DNA from: Rhodococcus sp. WMMA185
GTDB lineage: Bacteria > Actinomycetota > Actinomycetes > Mycobacteriales > Mycobacteriaceae
Assembly: GCF_001767395.1 (NCBI RefSeq)
Contig: NZ_CP017014.1
Location: 248,001-312,000 of the forward strand
Direction of reading: 5' to 3'
Length of the DNA stretch: 64,000 bases
Shown here piece after piece: positions 45,029 to 53,775 of this stretch. Below the pieces are notes generated by a model. It did not search any database. It was not told the origin of the DNA and saw nothing but the letters and a program-made list of their open reading frames with translations. Made by a program: the position numbers and the translations under genes. How positions within the stretch are numbered: the stretch's first letter is position 1; each line of letters begins with the position of its first letter.

Positions 45029-46291
45029 CTACTGCTTGTAGCTGGTCAGGAAGTTTCCGAATCGCTCGATGGCGACAGCGAGATCCCTCGCCCACGGCAG
45101 GGTCACGATTCGGAGGTGGTCGTGATCGGGCCAGTTGAATCCCGTGCCCTGCACCATCAGGATCTTCTCCTGCAGCAAGAGATCCTGGACCAGCTTCTCG
45201 TCGTCGTAAATCTCGTGCACGTTGGGGTCGAGCCGAGGAAACGCGTATAGAGCGCCGCGCGGCTTCACACAGGTGACACCAGGAATCATGTTGAGGCGCT
45301 GCCAGGCCACGTCGCGCTGTTCGAGCAGTCGTCCGCCGGGCAGGATCAGGTCTTCGATGCTCTGGTACCCGCCAAGTGCCACCTGGATGGCATGTTGTCC
45401 GGGCACGTTCGGGCAGAGTCGCGTCGAGGCCAGCAGGTCGAGGCCCTCGAGGAAGCCGCCGGCATGTTCCTTCGGACCGGTGATTGCCACCCATCCGGCG
45501 CGGTAGCCCGCAACACGGTAGGCCTTCGACAGGCCGTTGAACGTCAGGCACAGCAGATCCGGCGCCAGCGTTGCCAGCGAGATGTGCTTGGCGTCGTCGT
45601 AGAGGATCTTGTCGTAGATTTCGTCTGCGAGGAGCAGCAGCTGATGTTTGCGGGCCAGGTCGACGAGTTGCTGCAGCACCTCCATCGAGTAGACCGCGCC
45701 GGTCGGATTGTTGGGGTTGATGACCACGAGCGCCTTGGTCTTGTCGGTGATCTTCGACTCGATGTCGGCGATATCGGGGTTCCAGTCGTTGCCCTCGTCG
45801 CAGAGGTAGTGCACCGGGGTGCCTCCGGAAAGGCTCGTCATCGCTGTCCACAGCGGGTAGTCGGGTGCGGGGATGAGCACCTCGTCACCATTGTTGAGCA
45901 GCGCCTGCATCGTCATCGTGATGAGTTCGGATACACCGTTGCCCAGGTAGATGTCGTCGACGTCGAGTTCCGGGAAACCTGGAACGAGCTCGTAGCGGGT
46001 GACGATCGCGCGGCGAGCCGAGAGGATGCCCTTCGACTCCGAATACCCCTGCGCATAAGGGAGTGCGGCGATCATGTCGCGCATGATCACGTCGGGCGCG
46101 TCGAAACCGAACGGCGCCGGGTTGCCGATGTTGAGCTTGAGGATCCGGTGACCCTCTGCCTCCAGTCGCGCGGCGTGGGCGTGTACCGGTCCGCGGATCT
46201 CGTACAGGACGTTCTGCAGCTTGGTGGACTGCTCGAGCCTGCGGTGCGGCGTGCGCTGGTTGCCGTGGTCTGCGTTGCTCACGATCGCCAT
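45029..46291 (-). CDS. aspC: PLP-dependent aminotransferase (AspC/AlaA type)
   Basis: ATG 46291 gives 420 residues, fold type I aminotransferase. PLP Lys is in TFNGLSKAYRVAGYRAGW. Other motifs are LNIGNPAPFGFDAPD, VINPNNPTGAVYS (Asn contact) and LLADEIYDKILYDD (Asp contact). It matches M. tuberculosis Rv0337c, annotated aspC and close to E. coli AlaA, so alanine or aspartate/glutamate transamination is expected. Rv0337c and the Fe-S reductase Rv0338c are neighbours in mycobacteria; here they are separated by the S9 peptidase and a zinc-ribbon gene. Confidence 0.93.
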   Translation of the reverse strand: MAIVSNADHGNQRTPHRRLEQSTKLQNVLYEIRGPVHAHAARLEAEGHRILKLNIGNPAPFGFDAPDVIMRDMIAALPYAQGYSESKGILSARRAIVTRYELVPGFPELDVDDIYLGNGVSELITMTMQALLNNGDEVLIPAPDYPLWTAMTSLSGGTPVHYLCDEGNDWNPDIADIESKITDKTKALVVINPNNPTGAVYSMEVLQQLVDLARKHQLLLLADEIYDKILYDDAKHISLATLAPDLLCLTFNGLSKAYRVAGYRAGWVAITGPKEHAGGFLEGLDLLASTRLCPNVPGQHAIQVALGGYQSIEDLILPGGRLLEQRDVAWQRLNMIPGVTCVKPRGALYAFPRLDPNVHEIYDDEKLVQDLLLQEKILMVQGTGFNWPDHDHLRIVTLPWARDLAVAIERFGNFLTSYKQ

Positions 46292-46413
46292 TGTCCCACT
46301 GCCCTGCAACCGGATTTCTACTGGCCGGTTTCGGCAGTGCCTGGAGGCAGTTGGGGTGCGTTCGCGGAGTGTGGTGGCCTGCGCTGTGCGCCGGGGCGGA
46401 ATATCCTCGGCAA

Positions 46414-48363
46414 ATGACCTCTGCGCCCTATGGTTCCTGGCCCTCTCCGATCACGGCGGCTGACCTTGCCTCCAGCGGCCATCCAGTCGAGGGTGGCAGG
46501 TACGTGGGAGAAGACGTGTGGTGGTCCGAGCTGCGCCCGAACGAAGGTGGCCGAATCGCGGTACGACGCATCGGCCTGGATGGCGAGCCCGAGGACGTCC
46601 TTCCTGTCCCGTGGAACGCGCGCACACGTGTGCACGAGTACGGCGGCGGGGCCTGGACCGTCACCGACGCCGGTCGGCTGGTGTTCGCGGAGTTCAGCGA
46701 TCAGCGGCTGTATCTGTTGGAGGGCGAGACCCCGGTGCCGCTGACACCGGAGCCTCCCCGGGAGTGTTCGTTGCGGTACGGCGATCTGTCCGTGAACGAC
46801 GGCGCGGTGTGGGCGGTGCGCGAGACGCACGATGCGGATGGTGGCGTCGCCCGCGATATCTGCGTGATCCCGCTTGACGGTTCGGCAGCGGACGACGCGC
46901 ACCATGTGCGGTCCGTCGTGGCTGGTTCCGATTTTCTCGCCAATCCGCGGCTTTCTCCCGATCGCCGCCACCTCGCGTGGATTGCCTGGAACCATCCTCA
47001 GATGCCGTGGGACGGAACCGAGCTCCGGGTAGCGGAGATTGTCGGGGGTCGCGTGACCGGCGAGATCAAGACGCTCCTCGGTGGCCCGGAGGAATCGGTG
47101 CTGCAACCCGAGTGGGTCGGTCCCGCGGAGTTGTACACGATCAGCGACCGTAGCGGCTGGTGGAACCTCTATCGAGTCGCCATCGATGCTTCCGATGTCG
47201 CCGCGTTGTGCCCGATGGACGCAGACTTCGGTGGGCCCCTGTGGATGCTCGGCGCCCGGTGGCACGCACGCCGTGACGACGGAACATTGCTGACCGTCAG
47301 GACATTCGGCACCGATACTCTTGCGGTGCTCGATCCCGGCACCGGTTCACTCACGGACATCGCGCTCGACGGTCTCACCAGCGTGAGCTTGGGGGAGCGG
47401 CGCGGCAATCAGGTCCTGCTGGTGACCGGTGGCGCGCAGACACCGTCAGGCCTGCGCGAACTGGACCTCGATACCGGCGCGCTGCGCACCATCCGGCTTT
47501 CTGTCACCGATCTTCCCGAGTCGGCGTACTTGCCGGAGGCCCGGCAGTTGACGTTCAGGGGCGCCGACCGCGAAGTGCACGCCATCGCGTATCCACCGCG
47601 GCATCCGCGGTACGAGGGTGAAGCGGGCGAGTTGCCACCGTATGTCGCGTTCGTGCACGGCGGGCCTACGTCACGGGTCGCACCATCTCTGAATCCTGTG
47701 TTCGCATTCTTCACAAGCCGCGGCATCGGCGTCGTCGATGTCAACTACGGCGGGTCGACCGGATACGGTCGCGAATACCGCAACCGGCTCCGGGGCCAGT
47801 GGGGTGTCGTCGACGTCGAGGACGTAGTGGCGGCCGTGACCGGGCTGGCCGATTCGGGTATGGCTGACCCCCGCAGGCTCGCGATCGAAGGTGGGTCCGC
47901 CGGTGGGTGGACCGTACTCGCGGCTTTGACCACCTCGGATGTTTTCGCATGTGGCGCTTCATACTTCGGTGTAGCCGAGTTGGAAGAGTTCGCGAAGGAG
48001 ACACACGATTTCGAATCCAGGTATCTCGATGGCCTCATCGGACCGCTGCCCGAGGCAGCCGATCTCTATACGCAGCGCGCACCGCTGAACAATGTCGCCG
48101 GACTCAATTGTCCGGTGCTGCTGCTCCAGGGACTCGACGATCCGATCGTGCCGCCGTCGCAGGCCGAGCGGTTCAGGGATGCGCTGGTGGAGAAGGGCAT
48201 CCCGCACGCATATCTCGAATACGAGGGGGAATCGCACGGCTTCCGCAAGCTGGATACCCTGATCAGCTCACGCAACGCCGAACTGTCCTTCTACGGGCAG
48301 GTAATGGGATTCGAGACACCGGATGTTCCGAAGCTCGAGCTCTGGCAGCCACCGCGAGGCTGA
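46414..48363 (+). CDS. S9 family serine peptidase (prolyl oligopeptidase/acylaminoacyl type)
   Basis: 649 residues from ATG 46414. The N-terminal beta-propeller has WWSELRPNEGGR and repeated short D-x-G strands. The C-terminal alpha/beta hydrolase domain has nucleophile S495 in EGGSAGGW, the acid Asp in QGLDDPIVPPSQ, and H608 in GESHGFRK. FVHGGPTSRVAPSLNP (oxyanion) and DVNYGGSTGYGREYRNRLRGQWG are classic S9C signatures. It cleaves short peptides or acyl-amino acids in the cytosol. It is divergent from aspC. Confidence 0.93.
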   Translation: MTSAPYGSWPSPITAADLASSGHPVEGGRYVGEDVWWSELRPNEGGRIAVRRIGLDGEPEDVLPVPWNARTRVHEYGGGAWTVTDAGRLVFAEFSDQRLYLLEGETPVPLTPEPPRECSLRYGDLSVNDGAVWAVRETHDADGGVARDICVIPLDGSAADDAHHVRSVVAGSDFLANPRLSPDRRHLAWIAWNHPQMPWDGTELRVAEIVGGRVTGEIKTLLGGPEESVLQPEWVGPAELYTISDRSGWWNLYRVAIDASDVAALCPMDADFGGPLWMLGARWHARRDDGTLLTVRTFGTDTLAVLDPGTGSLTDIALDGLTSVSLGERRGNQVLLVTGGAQTPSGLRELDLDTGALRTIRLSVTDLPESAYLPEARQLTFRGADREVHAIAYPPRHPRYEGEAGELPPYVAFVHGGPTSRVAPSLNPVFAFFTSRGIGVVDVNYGGSTGYGREYRNRLRGQWGVVDVEDVVAAVTGLADSGMADPRRLAIEGGSAGGWTVLAALTTSDVFACGASYFGVAELEEFAKETHDFESRYLDGLIGPLPEAADLYTQRAPLNNVAGLNCPVLLLQGLDDPIVPPSQAERFRDALVEKGIPHAYLEYEGESHGFRKLDTLISSRNAELSFYGQVMGFETPDVPKLELWQPPRG

Positions 48364-48412
48364 ATGAAGTGTTCGTCTGTGGAGGCGATGATTGCTGCCT
48401 ACCACCTTCGAG

Positions 48413-48667
48413 TCAGGATGCCGGACGGCCGCTTACGGCACGATCCGCGAGCTCGTGGTGGCCCGATTTCCGGGCGCAATGAGCGCAGCAATACATTTCG
48501 TCGTCTACCTCTACACCGTGGCCGAGGATGCGGCAGCCACAGTGGGAGCACAGCGGCGCCATCGCCTGCGCCGCGCATTCGAAGCTGTCGAAGGTCGCCG
48601 TTCTACCACCGGCTGTCACCGTAAAGGCCTTGTCGTAGTCATTGCCGCAGGTTTCGCACGTGGTCAC
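48413..48667 (-). CDS. Small double zinc-ribbon protein
   Basis: GTG 48667 follows GGAGGAG; 84 residues. Metal-binding pairs are CETCGNDY (6-9) and CSHCGCRILGHGVEVDDEMYCCAHCARKSG, arranged CxxC...CxxCxC...CCxxC with His nearby. It binds zinc or another thiophilic metal; role unknown, possibly metal storage. It lies upstream of the Fe-S reductase terminator on the same strand. Confidence 0.7.
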   Translation of the reverse strand: MTTCETCGNDYDKAFTVTAGGRTATFDSFECAAQAMAPLCSHCGCRILGHGVEVDDEMYCCAHCARKSGHHELADRAVSGRPAS

Positions 48668-48805
48668 GTCGACTCCTCCTCGCGATCGATGCCATCCCAA
48701 AGCACTGCGTAGACCCGTGTCTTGGTTACCCCGGGGAGGCTCGGATCAAACCGGACCGACGGAATGGAGTGCTGATCGACGGCGCAATATCTACAGTGCC
48801 AAACG

Positions 48806-48841
48806 ACCGCTGGCCCCACGGAGATCCGTGGGGCCAGCGGT
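48806..48841 (-). terminator. Terminator of the Fe-S reductase gene
   Basis: Near-perfect 17-bp stem with core ACCGCTGGCCCCACGG (48806-48821) and its complement (48826-48841), 4-nt loop, 16 nt past the stop. The minus strand continues CGTTTGG. Confidence 0.85.
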
Positions 48842-48856
48842 CGCAGCTGCAGTCGC

Positions 48857-51800
48857 TTAGCTCTTCCGTCCGGGAGCCTTGGCACCGGCCTTGAATCCGA
48901 GCCCACCGGGCTTGGCCGCCGGGGGTGCGGGCGTGGCCTCCGGGGCCTTGTCGCCCGACCCGTCGCCGTTCGATTCCTCGGTCTTGGCGGCTGCGGTGGT
49001 GTCGGCCACCGGTGTTGCGGCCTTGGGGGCTGCGGCCTTCCGGGCGCCCGGCGCCTTGGCTCCGCTCTTGAAGCCGAGTCCGCCTGGCTTCGCCGCGGGG
49101 GGAGCCTGGGGGGCTTCCGAAGCCGATGACGTTTCGGCAGCTTCCGGACCGGCATCTGCAGGCTGAGAGGCGGCCGGCTTGGTCGGTGCGGCCTTCGCGC
49201 CAGGAGCCTTTGCAGCACCCTTCATTTGCAGGCCTTTGCCACCTGGCGCTTTCGCCCCACTGGCCAGCCCGAGTCCCTTGGGTTTGGGCGCCTCGGCAGC
49301 AGGCGCTGATGCGCCGGTCTCGGCTTCGCCGGCCTGAGCGGGCGCGGATTTCTTGGCACCGGGAGCCTTCGCTCCGTTTGCCATGCCGAGTCCCTTGCCG
49401 GGGGCTTTGGCACCGGGAGCCTTCGCTCCGCTTGCCATGCCGAGACCCTTGCCGGGGGCTTTCGCGCCGGGAGCCTTCGCCCCCGGAGCCTTGGCAAGGC
49501 CCTTCATCGCCAGGCCCTTGCCTGCCGGAGCGTCCTTTGCGGCCGGCGACTGCGCGGTCTCCTCGACTTCTTCGACCCGCTCCTTTTCGATCACCGCCGT
49601 GGCCTTGACCTCTGCCGCGACCGGCTCGGCCGGCTTGGCCCGCGGGACCACCTTGATGTTGTCGGTCAGCTGCTCGGGTTCGAGGCGCGTGATGGACGAG
49701 AGCATCAGTTGCGCGACGTCCACTACCTCGACGCCCTCGCCCTGTCCGGATTCCTGGCGTGCGGTGACACCGTCGGTGAGCATGACGCGGCAGAACGGGC
49801 AGCCCGTCGCGATCTTCTTCGGGTCCGTGTCGAGCGCTTCGTCGACCCGGTCGATGTTGATGCGCTTCCCGATGTTCTCTTCCATCCACATGCGGGCACC
49901 GCCGGCACCGCAGCACATGGAGCGCTCGCCATGGCGCGGCATCTCCGTCAGTTTCGCGCCGGAGGCTTCCATCAACTCTCTCGGAGCGTCGTACACCTTG
50001 TTGTGACGACCGAGGAAGCAAGGGTCGTGGTAGGTGACGTCTTCGCCGACGGACGCGACCGGGATCAGCTTCTTCTGGCGGACCAGCCGGTTGAGCAGCT
50101 GGGTGTGGTGAACCACCTCGTACTCCCCGCCGACCTCCGGGTATTCGTTGCCCAGGGCGTTGAAGCAGTGGGCGCAGGTGACGACGATCTTGCGCTTGCG
50201 CTGTTCGACACCCTCGAACACCGAGTTCAGCAACTCGATGTTCTGCATCGCGAGTTGCTGGAACAGGAACTCGTTGCCCGCGCGGCGAGCGGAGTCACCT
50301 GTGCAGGTCTCGTCGGCACCGAGCACCATGAACTTCACGCCCGCGGTCGCGAGCAGTTCGGCCACAGCCTTGGTGGTCTTCTTGGCGCGGTCCTCATAGG
50401 CGCCGGCGCAGCCGACCCAAAAGAGATATTCGTAGTCCTCGAAGGTATCGGCATCCTGGCCGAAGACCGGGATCTCGAAGTCCATCTCCTCGATCCAGTT
50501 GAGACGGTCCTTGGCGTTCTGGCCCCAGGGGTTGCCCTTGTTCTCCAGATTCTTGAACAGCCCCGCGAGTTCGGACGGGAACTCCGACTCGATCAGCACC
50601 TGGTAGCGGCGCATGTCGATGATGTGGTCGACGTGCTCGATGTCGACGGGGCACTGCTCGACACACGCACCGCAGTTGGTGCAGCTCCACAGGGTCTCCG
50701 CATCGATGACCGGCGCCAGCTCACCTTCGGTGGTCTCACCGACCAGCTTGCGCTCCGCCTCCGTGCGAGCGGCTTCGGGGATCGCGGCGAGCTTGCCTTC
50801 GAGGACATTGCCGTCCCCGTCGACGAGGCCGACCTCGTCGCCGCCCATGTCCTTGCGGCCACCGGCGAGCAGGTAGGGCGCCTTGGCGTAGCCGTGATCA
50901 CGCAGGGACGTGATGAGCAGCTTCGGAGACAGCGGCTTACCGGTGTTCCACGCGGGGCACTGGGACTGGCAGCGACCACATTCGGTGCAGGTGGTGAAGT
51001 CCAGCCAGCCCTTCCAGGAGAAGTCCTCGATGTTGCCGGCACCGAACGTATCGGTGTCCGGATCGGCCTCCTCCATGTTGATCGGCTTTCCGGCCGACAT
51101 CATCGGCTTGGCTGCACCGAGGGCGACGTCGCCGTCGTCCTCACGCTTGAAGTAGATGTTGAAGAACGCGGAGAAGCGGTGCCAGGCGACACCCCAGTTG
51201 ATGTTGCGGCCGACAACGTACAGCCACACCATGGCGGACATCAGCTTGATGAACGCAAAAATAGAGACGAGTTCGGGGCTACCCGGGAGGAACTCCGCGA
51301 CGCGCATGGTGAAGAAGTCGGTCCATGGATTGGCGTGTCCGTAGGTGGCGATCTTGCTGGCCTTGACGAGGATCATGCCGAGGCCTTCGATGAGGACGAC
51401 AGCCTCGACAAAGTACGCCGCGCGGAAGTTGGAACCACTGAACCGTGAGAGTCGAGCCGGCCCGCGGGGGTGATTCCGCTGGCGGATGATGACGAGTGCG
51501 ATGATGCCGATGACGGTGCCGATTCCCAGCAATTCGTCGATGAAGTGGTAGACGGCAGTTCCGCCGATGAGCGGCCAGTTTCCTTCCGGGTTGAAGGTCT
51601 GGATGTAGGCCTCCATCGCAACGATCGACCCCAGCAAGAAGCCGATCATGACAAGCCAGTGGGCCCAGCCCACGGTTCGGAACTTGCTCATGCGCGTGTG
51701 CGCAAGGATCTCCGCAACCATCTGTTTGAATCGTGGGAAGAACGGCCGCCAACGGTCTGGGGCGGGCTGACCGATCCGGATGGCGCTGACGATCTTCCAC

Positions 51801-51880
51801 ACGCCAAGGAAGAATGACCCCCACGCGGGAATGCTCAAGAGCACGCCGATGGTGCCCAACGTGATCGTCAGGGCATTCAT
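48857..51880 (-). CDS. Membrane Fe-S (CCG-domain) oxidoreductase with long Ala/Pro/Lys/Gly tail
   Basis: 1007 residues, the Rv0338c type. The N-terminal 230 residues are a NarI/heterodisulfide-reductase-gamma-like membrane domain with about six TM helices. Two [4Fe-4S] sites follow: CTECGRCQSQCPAW and CTNCGACVEQCPVD. Two cysteine-rich CCG-type domains come next: LFWVGCAGAYEDRA with GADETCTGDSARRAGNE, and DPCFLGRHNKVYDAPRE with ERSMCCGAGGARMW. About 270 C-terminal residues are low complexity with repeats such as GAKAPGAKAPGKGLGM. It probably passes electrons between the membrane quinone pool and a thiol/disulfide or flavin partner; the true partner is unknown. It is considered important in mycobacteria. 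Confidence 0.93.
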   Translation of the reverse strand: MNALTITLGTIGVLLSIPAWGSFFLGVWKIVSAIRIGQPAPDRWRPFFPRFKQMVAEILAHTRMSKFRTVGWAHWLVMIGFLLGSIVAMEAYIQTFNPEGNWPLIGGTAVYHFIDELLGIGTVIGIIALVIIRQRNHPRGPARLSRFSGSNFRAAYFVEAVVLIEGLGMILVKASKIATYGHANPWTDFFTMRVAEFLPGSPELVSIFAFIKLMSAMVWLYVVGRNINWGVAWHRFSAFFNIYFKREDDGDVALGAAKPMMSAGKPINMEEADPDTDTFGAGNIEDFSWKGWLDFTTCTECGRCQSQCPAWNTGKPLSPKLLITSLRDHGYAKAPYLLAGGRKDMGGDEVGLVDGDGNVLEGKLAAIPEAARTEAERKLVGETTEGELAPVIDAETLWSCTNCGACVEQCPVDIEHVDHIIDMRRYQVLIESEFPSELAGLFKNLENKGNPWGQNAKDRLNWIEEMDFEIPVFGQDADTFEDYEYLFWVGCAGAYEDRAKKTTKAVAELLATAGVKFMVLGADETCTGDSARRAGNEFLFQQLAMQNIELLNSVFEGVEQRKRKIVVTCAHCFNALGNEYPEVGGEYEVVHHTQLLNRLVRQKKLIPVASVGEDVTYHDPCFLGRHNKVYDAPRELMEASGAKLTEMPRHGERSMCCGAGGARMWMEENIGKRINIDRVDEALDTDPKKIATGCPFCRVMLTDGVTARQESGQGEGVEVVDVAQLMLSSITRLEPEQLTDNIKVVPRAKPAEPVAAEVKATAVIEKERVEEVEETAQSPAAKDAPAGKGLAMKGLAKAPGAKAPGAKAPGKGLGMASGAKAPGAKAPGKGLGMANGAKAPGAKKSAPAQAGEAETGASAPAAEAPKPKGLGLASGAKAPGGKGLQMKGAAKAPGAKAAPTKPAASQPADAGPEAAETSSASEAPQAPPAAKPGGLGFKSGAKAPGARKAAAPKAATPVADTTAAAKTEESNGDGSGDKAPEATPAPPAAKPGGLGFKAGAKAPGRKS

Positions 51881-51956
51881 GTCGCGGCCTTTCGGTTCAG
51901 GGCAGCACGGTGGCCACCTCGGGACTGCAGGTAATCCTAGCGCCCACCAAGCGAAG

Positions 51957-51994
51957 TTACTAGAGGGTAACTTTTGATACCTACTTGCGAGTAA
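51957..51994 (-). promoter_or_regulatory. Two TTAC-N6-GTAA operators upstream of the Fe-S reductase
   Basis: TTACTAGAGGGTAA (51957-51970, exact TTAC/GTAA arms) and CTACTTGCGAGTAA (51981-51994, one mismatch) lie with centres 24 bp apart, 77-114 nt before the start codon. Palindromes of this TTACT-n-AGTAA shape are typical sites of TetR-family regulators of lipid genes in mycobacteria (family knowledge). The regulator is not in this window. Confidence 0.6.
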
Positions 51995-52172
51995 CTTACG
52001 GCTGGTCCGGGATCGCTGCAGTCAACCTAGTTGGTGCGAAAAGGCCCTGACTGCCCAAGGTCGCCCTAACTCGTGTTCATGGGGCTGGAATGTGGGGTGC
52101 GATTCGTGGCCCGCGATCTGATCGGGGCAAACCCCACGGGTGGCATGTCCAGAGTCGGGGCACCCGTCGGAT

Positions 52173-52268
52173 CGGAGGTCGTTCGGCGCGAACGGTAAGC
52201 ACATAGCGTTCGACATCGAAGTCCAGGGGGTCGGTATTGACGCCCGGGAGGTGCAGCTTGACAACGAA
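52173..52268 (-). pseudogene. Hsp20 (alpha-crystallin) gene fragment
   Basis: Minus-strand frame reads FVVKLHLPGVNTDPLDFDVE and then RYVLTVRAERPP, the conserved beta2-beta4 block of small heat-shock proteins. Upstream codons do not continue the Hsp20 N-terminus. Downstream sequence (RRVPRLWTCHPWGL) is out of family, so the central and C-terminal parts are gone. A remnant, not a functional gene. The remainder of 51995-52522 shows no gene. Confidence 0.65.
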
Positions 52269-52522
52269 TCTTGTTGTCTCTTGGGGTATTCCAGACGAAC
52301 ATCTATGGCAACACCCAAAGGTGAATTGTGTCACCGAGGGTAATATGGGCCAGAGAGAAATGTCGAAGACTCTGGGGAGCCGAGAGGCGTCGACCGCACT
52401 GTTCGCTCCGGACGGGGCGCCTACGGCATCTCGGTTCGCCTCCCGCCGGCAGGTGCGATACCGGGAACTCGAGAAACCGACACCGAGAGAACTCTTACTC
52501 AGCACACGAGGATCGAACGGCG

Positions 52523-52870
52523 ATGACAACCACGGCGCCACGCCTGACAATTTCGTCCCCGCACCTACCGGATCGCTACCGCCGTCGAGCGCATGAACTA
52601 TGGGCGAGCGTCCGACTGTTCCGGCCCTCCGGAGAGGGATGGGGCGATATCTCGATCATGTTCGGAGCGCTGTCGATCCTTATGTTCTGGACGTTCGGGT
52701 TCGGCATCGTTCTCGGTATCGCCGCCCTGGCGGCCGGCGCCCTGGCGATCCGGGATTCCCTCGAGGCGAGTGAAACACCATCGTTCGACGCGCTCGTCGG
52801 CATCCTTACCGGATTCCTCGGCATTGCCGCCGGCATCTTCTTTCTGGTCGCAGTCTCGTCCAACTTCTGA
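52523..52870 (+). CDS. Small membrane protein (DUF4190-like)
   Basis: 115 residues from ATG 52523. After a basic N-terminus (PDRYRRRAHELW) come two TM segments, ISIMFGALSILMFWTFGFGIVLGIAALAAGALAI and VGILTGFLGIAAGIFFLVAV, with a short acidic loop between. The pattern of Gly/Ala/Leu helices followed by a conserved A-I-R-D loop resembles small DUF4190-type membrane proteins. Ribosome site weak (GGATCGAACGG). Function unknown. Confidence 0.7.
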   Translation: MTTTAPRLTISSPHLPDRYRRRAHELWASVRLFRPSGEGWGDISIMFGALSILMFWTFGFGIVLGIAALAAGALAIRDSLEASETPSFDALVGILTGFLGIAAGIFFLVAVSSNF

Positions 52871-53022
52871 GAATGATCAGTTTCCCCGGCTGTCGCGTTG
52901 CAGCAACCCGGGGGCAATTTTTGGCGTGAGTTTTGTCATACCTTTACTACGGGATTCCCAAGTATCCGACCGCTTAGTTAACCTTCGTTCGTCTTTTCAC
53001 TCCCTCAGATGAACGGATTTCG

Positions 53023-53775
53023 ATGAACCTCCGAAGGTTTACTGCAACGTCGCTCCTTGTTGTCGCTGCAATGGGTGTCGGATCGGCCACTGCCTACGCC
53101 GATCCGTCCACCGGGCAGCAGTCCGGCGCTGAACAGGCAATTCCGAACATCAACTTCGAGACCACTCTCGTCGATGGTGCCGCCGTGACCACCATCGACG
53201 CGGGCTTGTTCTCCATCAACGCGGGGAATGACACCATCGATGTCGTCGATGACGCAGGCAACGTCGTCACTTCGATTCCGAGCTTCTTCCGGGTGGACGA
53301 TCTGCAGCATCCCTTCGAGGTTGCCGTGGATGAAACCGAACGCGTGCTGAGCCTCGTCCCGAACATGGATCCGGCGGTGGCCACGGCTGTTCCGGCGGAG
53401 GAACGACTCACGCTCCAAGATGTCGCCGCGCCTGCGGACCAGGATGAGCGTGACGCCCTCGCGCTCGACGACTTCCAGCAGCAGTTCGGGATCACGACCG
53501 CGATCGCCGATGTCGTCGCCACCATCCTCGGCGGAGTGGTCGGTTGCGCGATCGGGTTGATTCCCGGAACTGCCGCAATGGTGGGCGCGCCCTTCCTCGG
53601 AATCACGGCGCCGATAGGTGGATGCATCGCGGGCGCCTTGCTCGTTGCACCCGTCGCCACGCTCGCGGGAACCATCCTCGCCGGGGGTGGCGGTCTCGTT
53701 GTGCACGGGATGCACTTCTTCGACACGATCAATAGCCCCTTCGTCGCGCCCGGCGAGACGGCACCCGTCGCATGA
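53023..53775 (+). CDS. Secreted protein with C-terminal Gly-rich hydrophobic domain (paralog 1)
   Basis: 250 residues. The signal peptide ends TAYA (about 27). The exported N-terminal domain has paired strands (FETTLVDGAAVTTIDAGLFSI, DTIDVVDDAGNVVTSIPSFFRVDD). The C-terminal half has two long hydrophobic Gly-rich segments, VVATILGGVVGCAIGLIPGTAAMVG and GCIAGALLVAPVATLAGTILAGGGGLVV, which look membrane-active. Cys in the two segments could pair. It overlaps the next gene by 4 bp (ATGA) and is clearly paralogous to it. Function unknown. Confidence 0.8.
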   Translation: MNLRRFTATSLLVVAAMGVGSATAYADPSTGQQSGAEQAIPNINFETTLVDGAAVTTIDAGLFSINAGNDTIDVVDDAGNVVTSIPSFFRVDDLQHPFEVAVDETERVLSLVPNMDPAVATAVPAEERLTLQDVAAPADQDERDALALDDFQQQFGITTAIADVVATILGGVVGCAIGLIPGTAAMVGAPFLGITAPIGGCIAGALLVAPVATLAGTILAGGGGLVVHGMHFFDTINSPFVAPGETAPVA

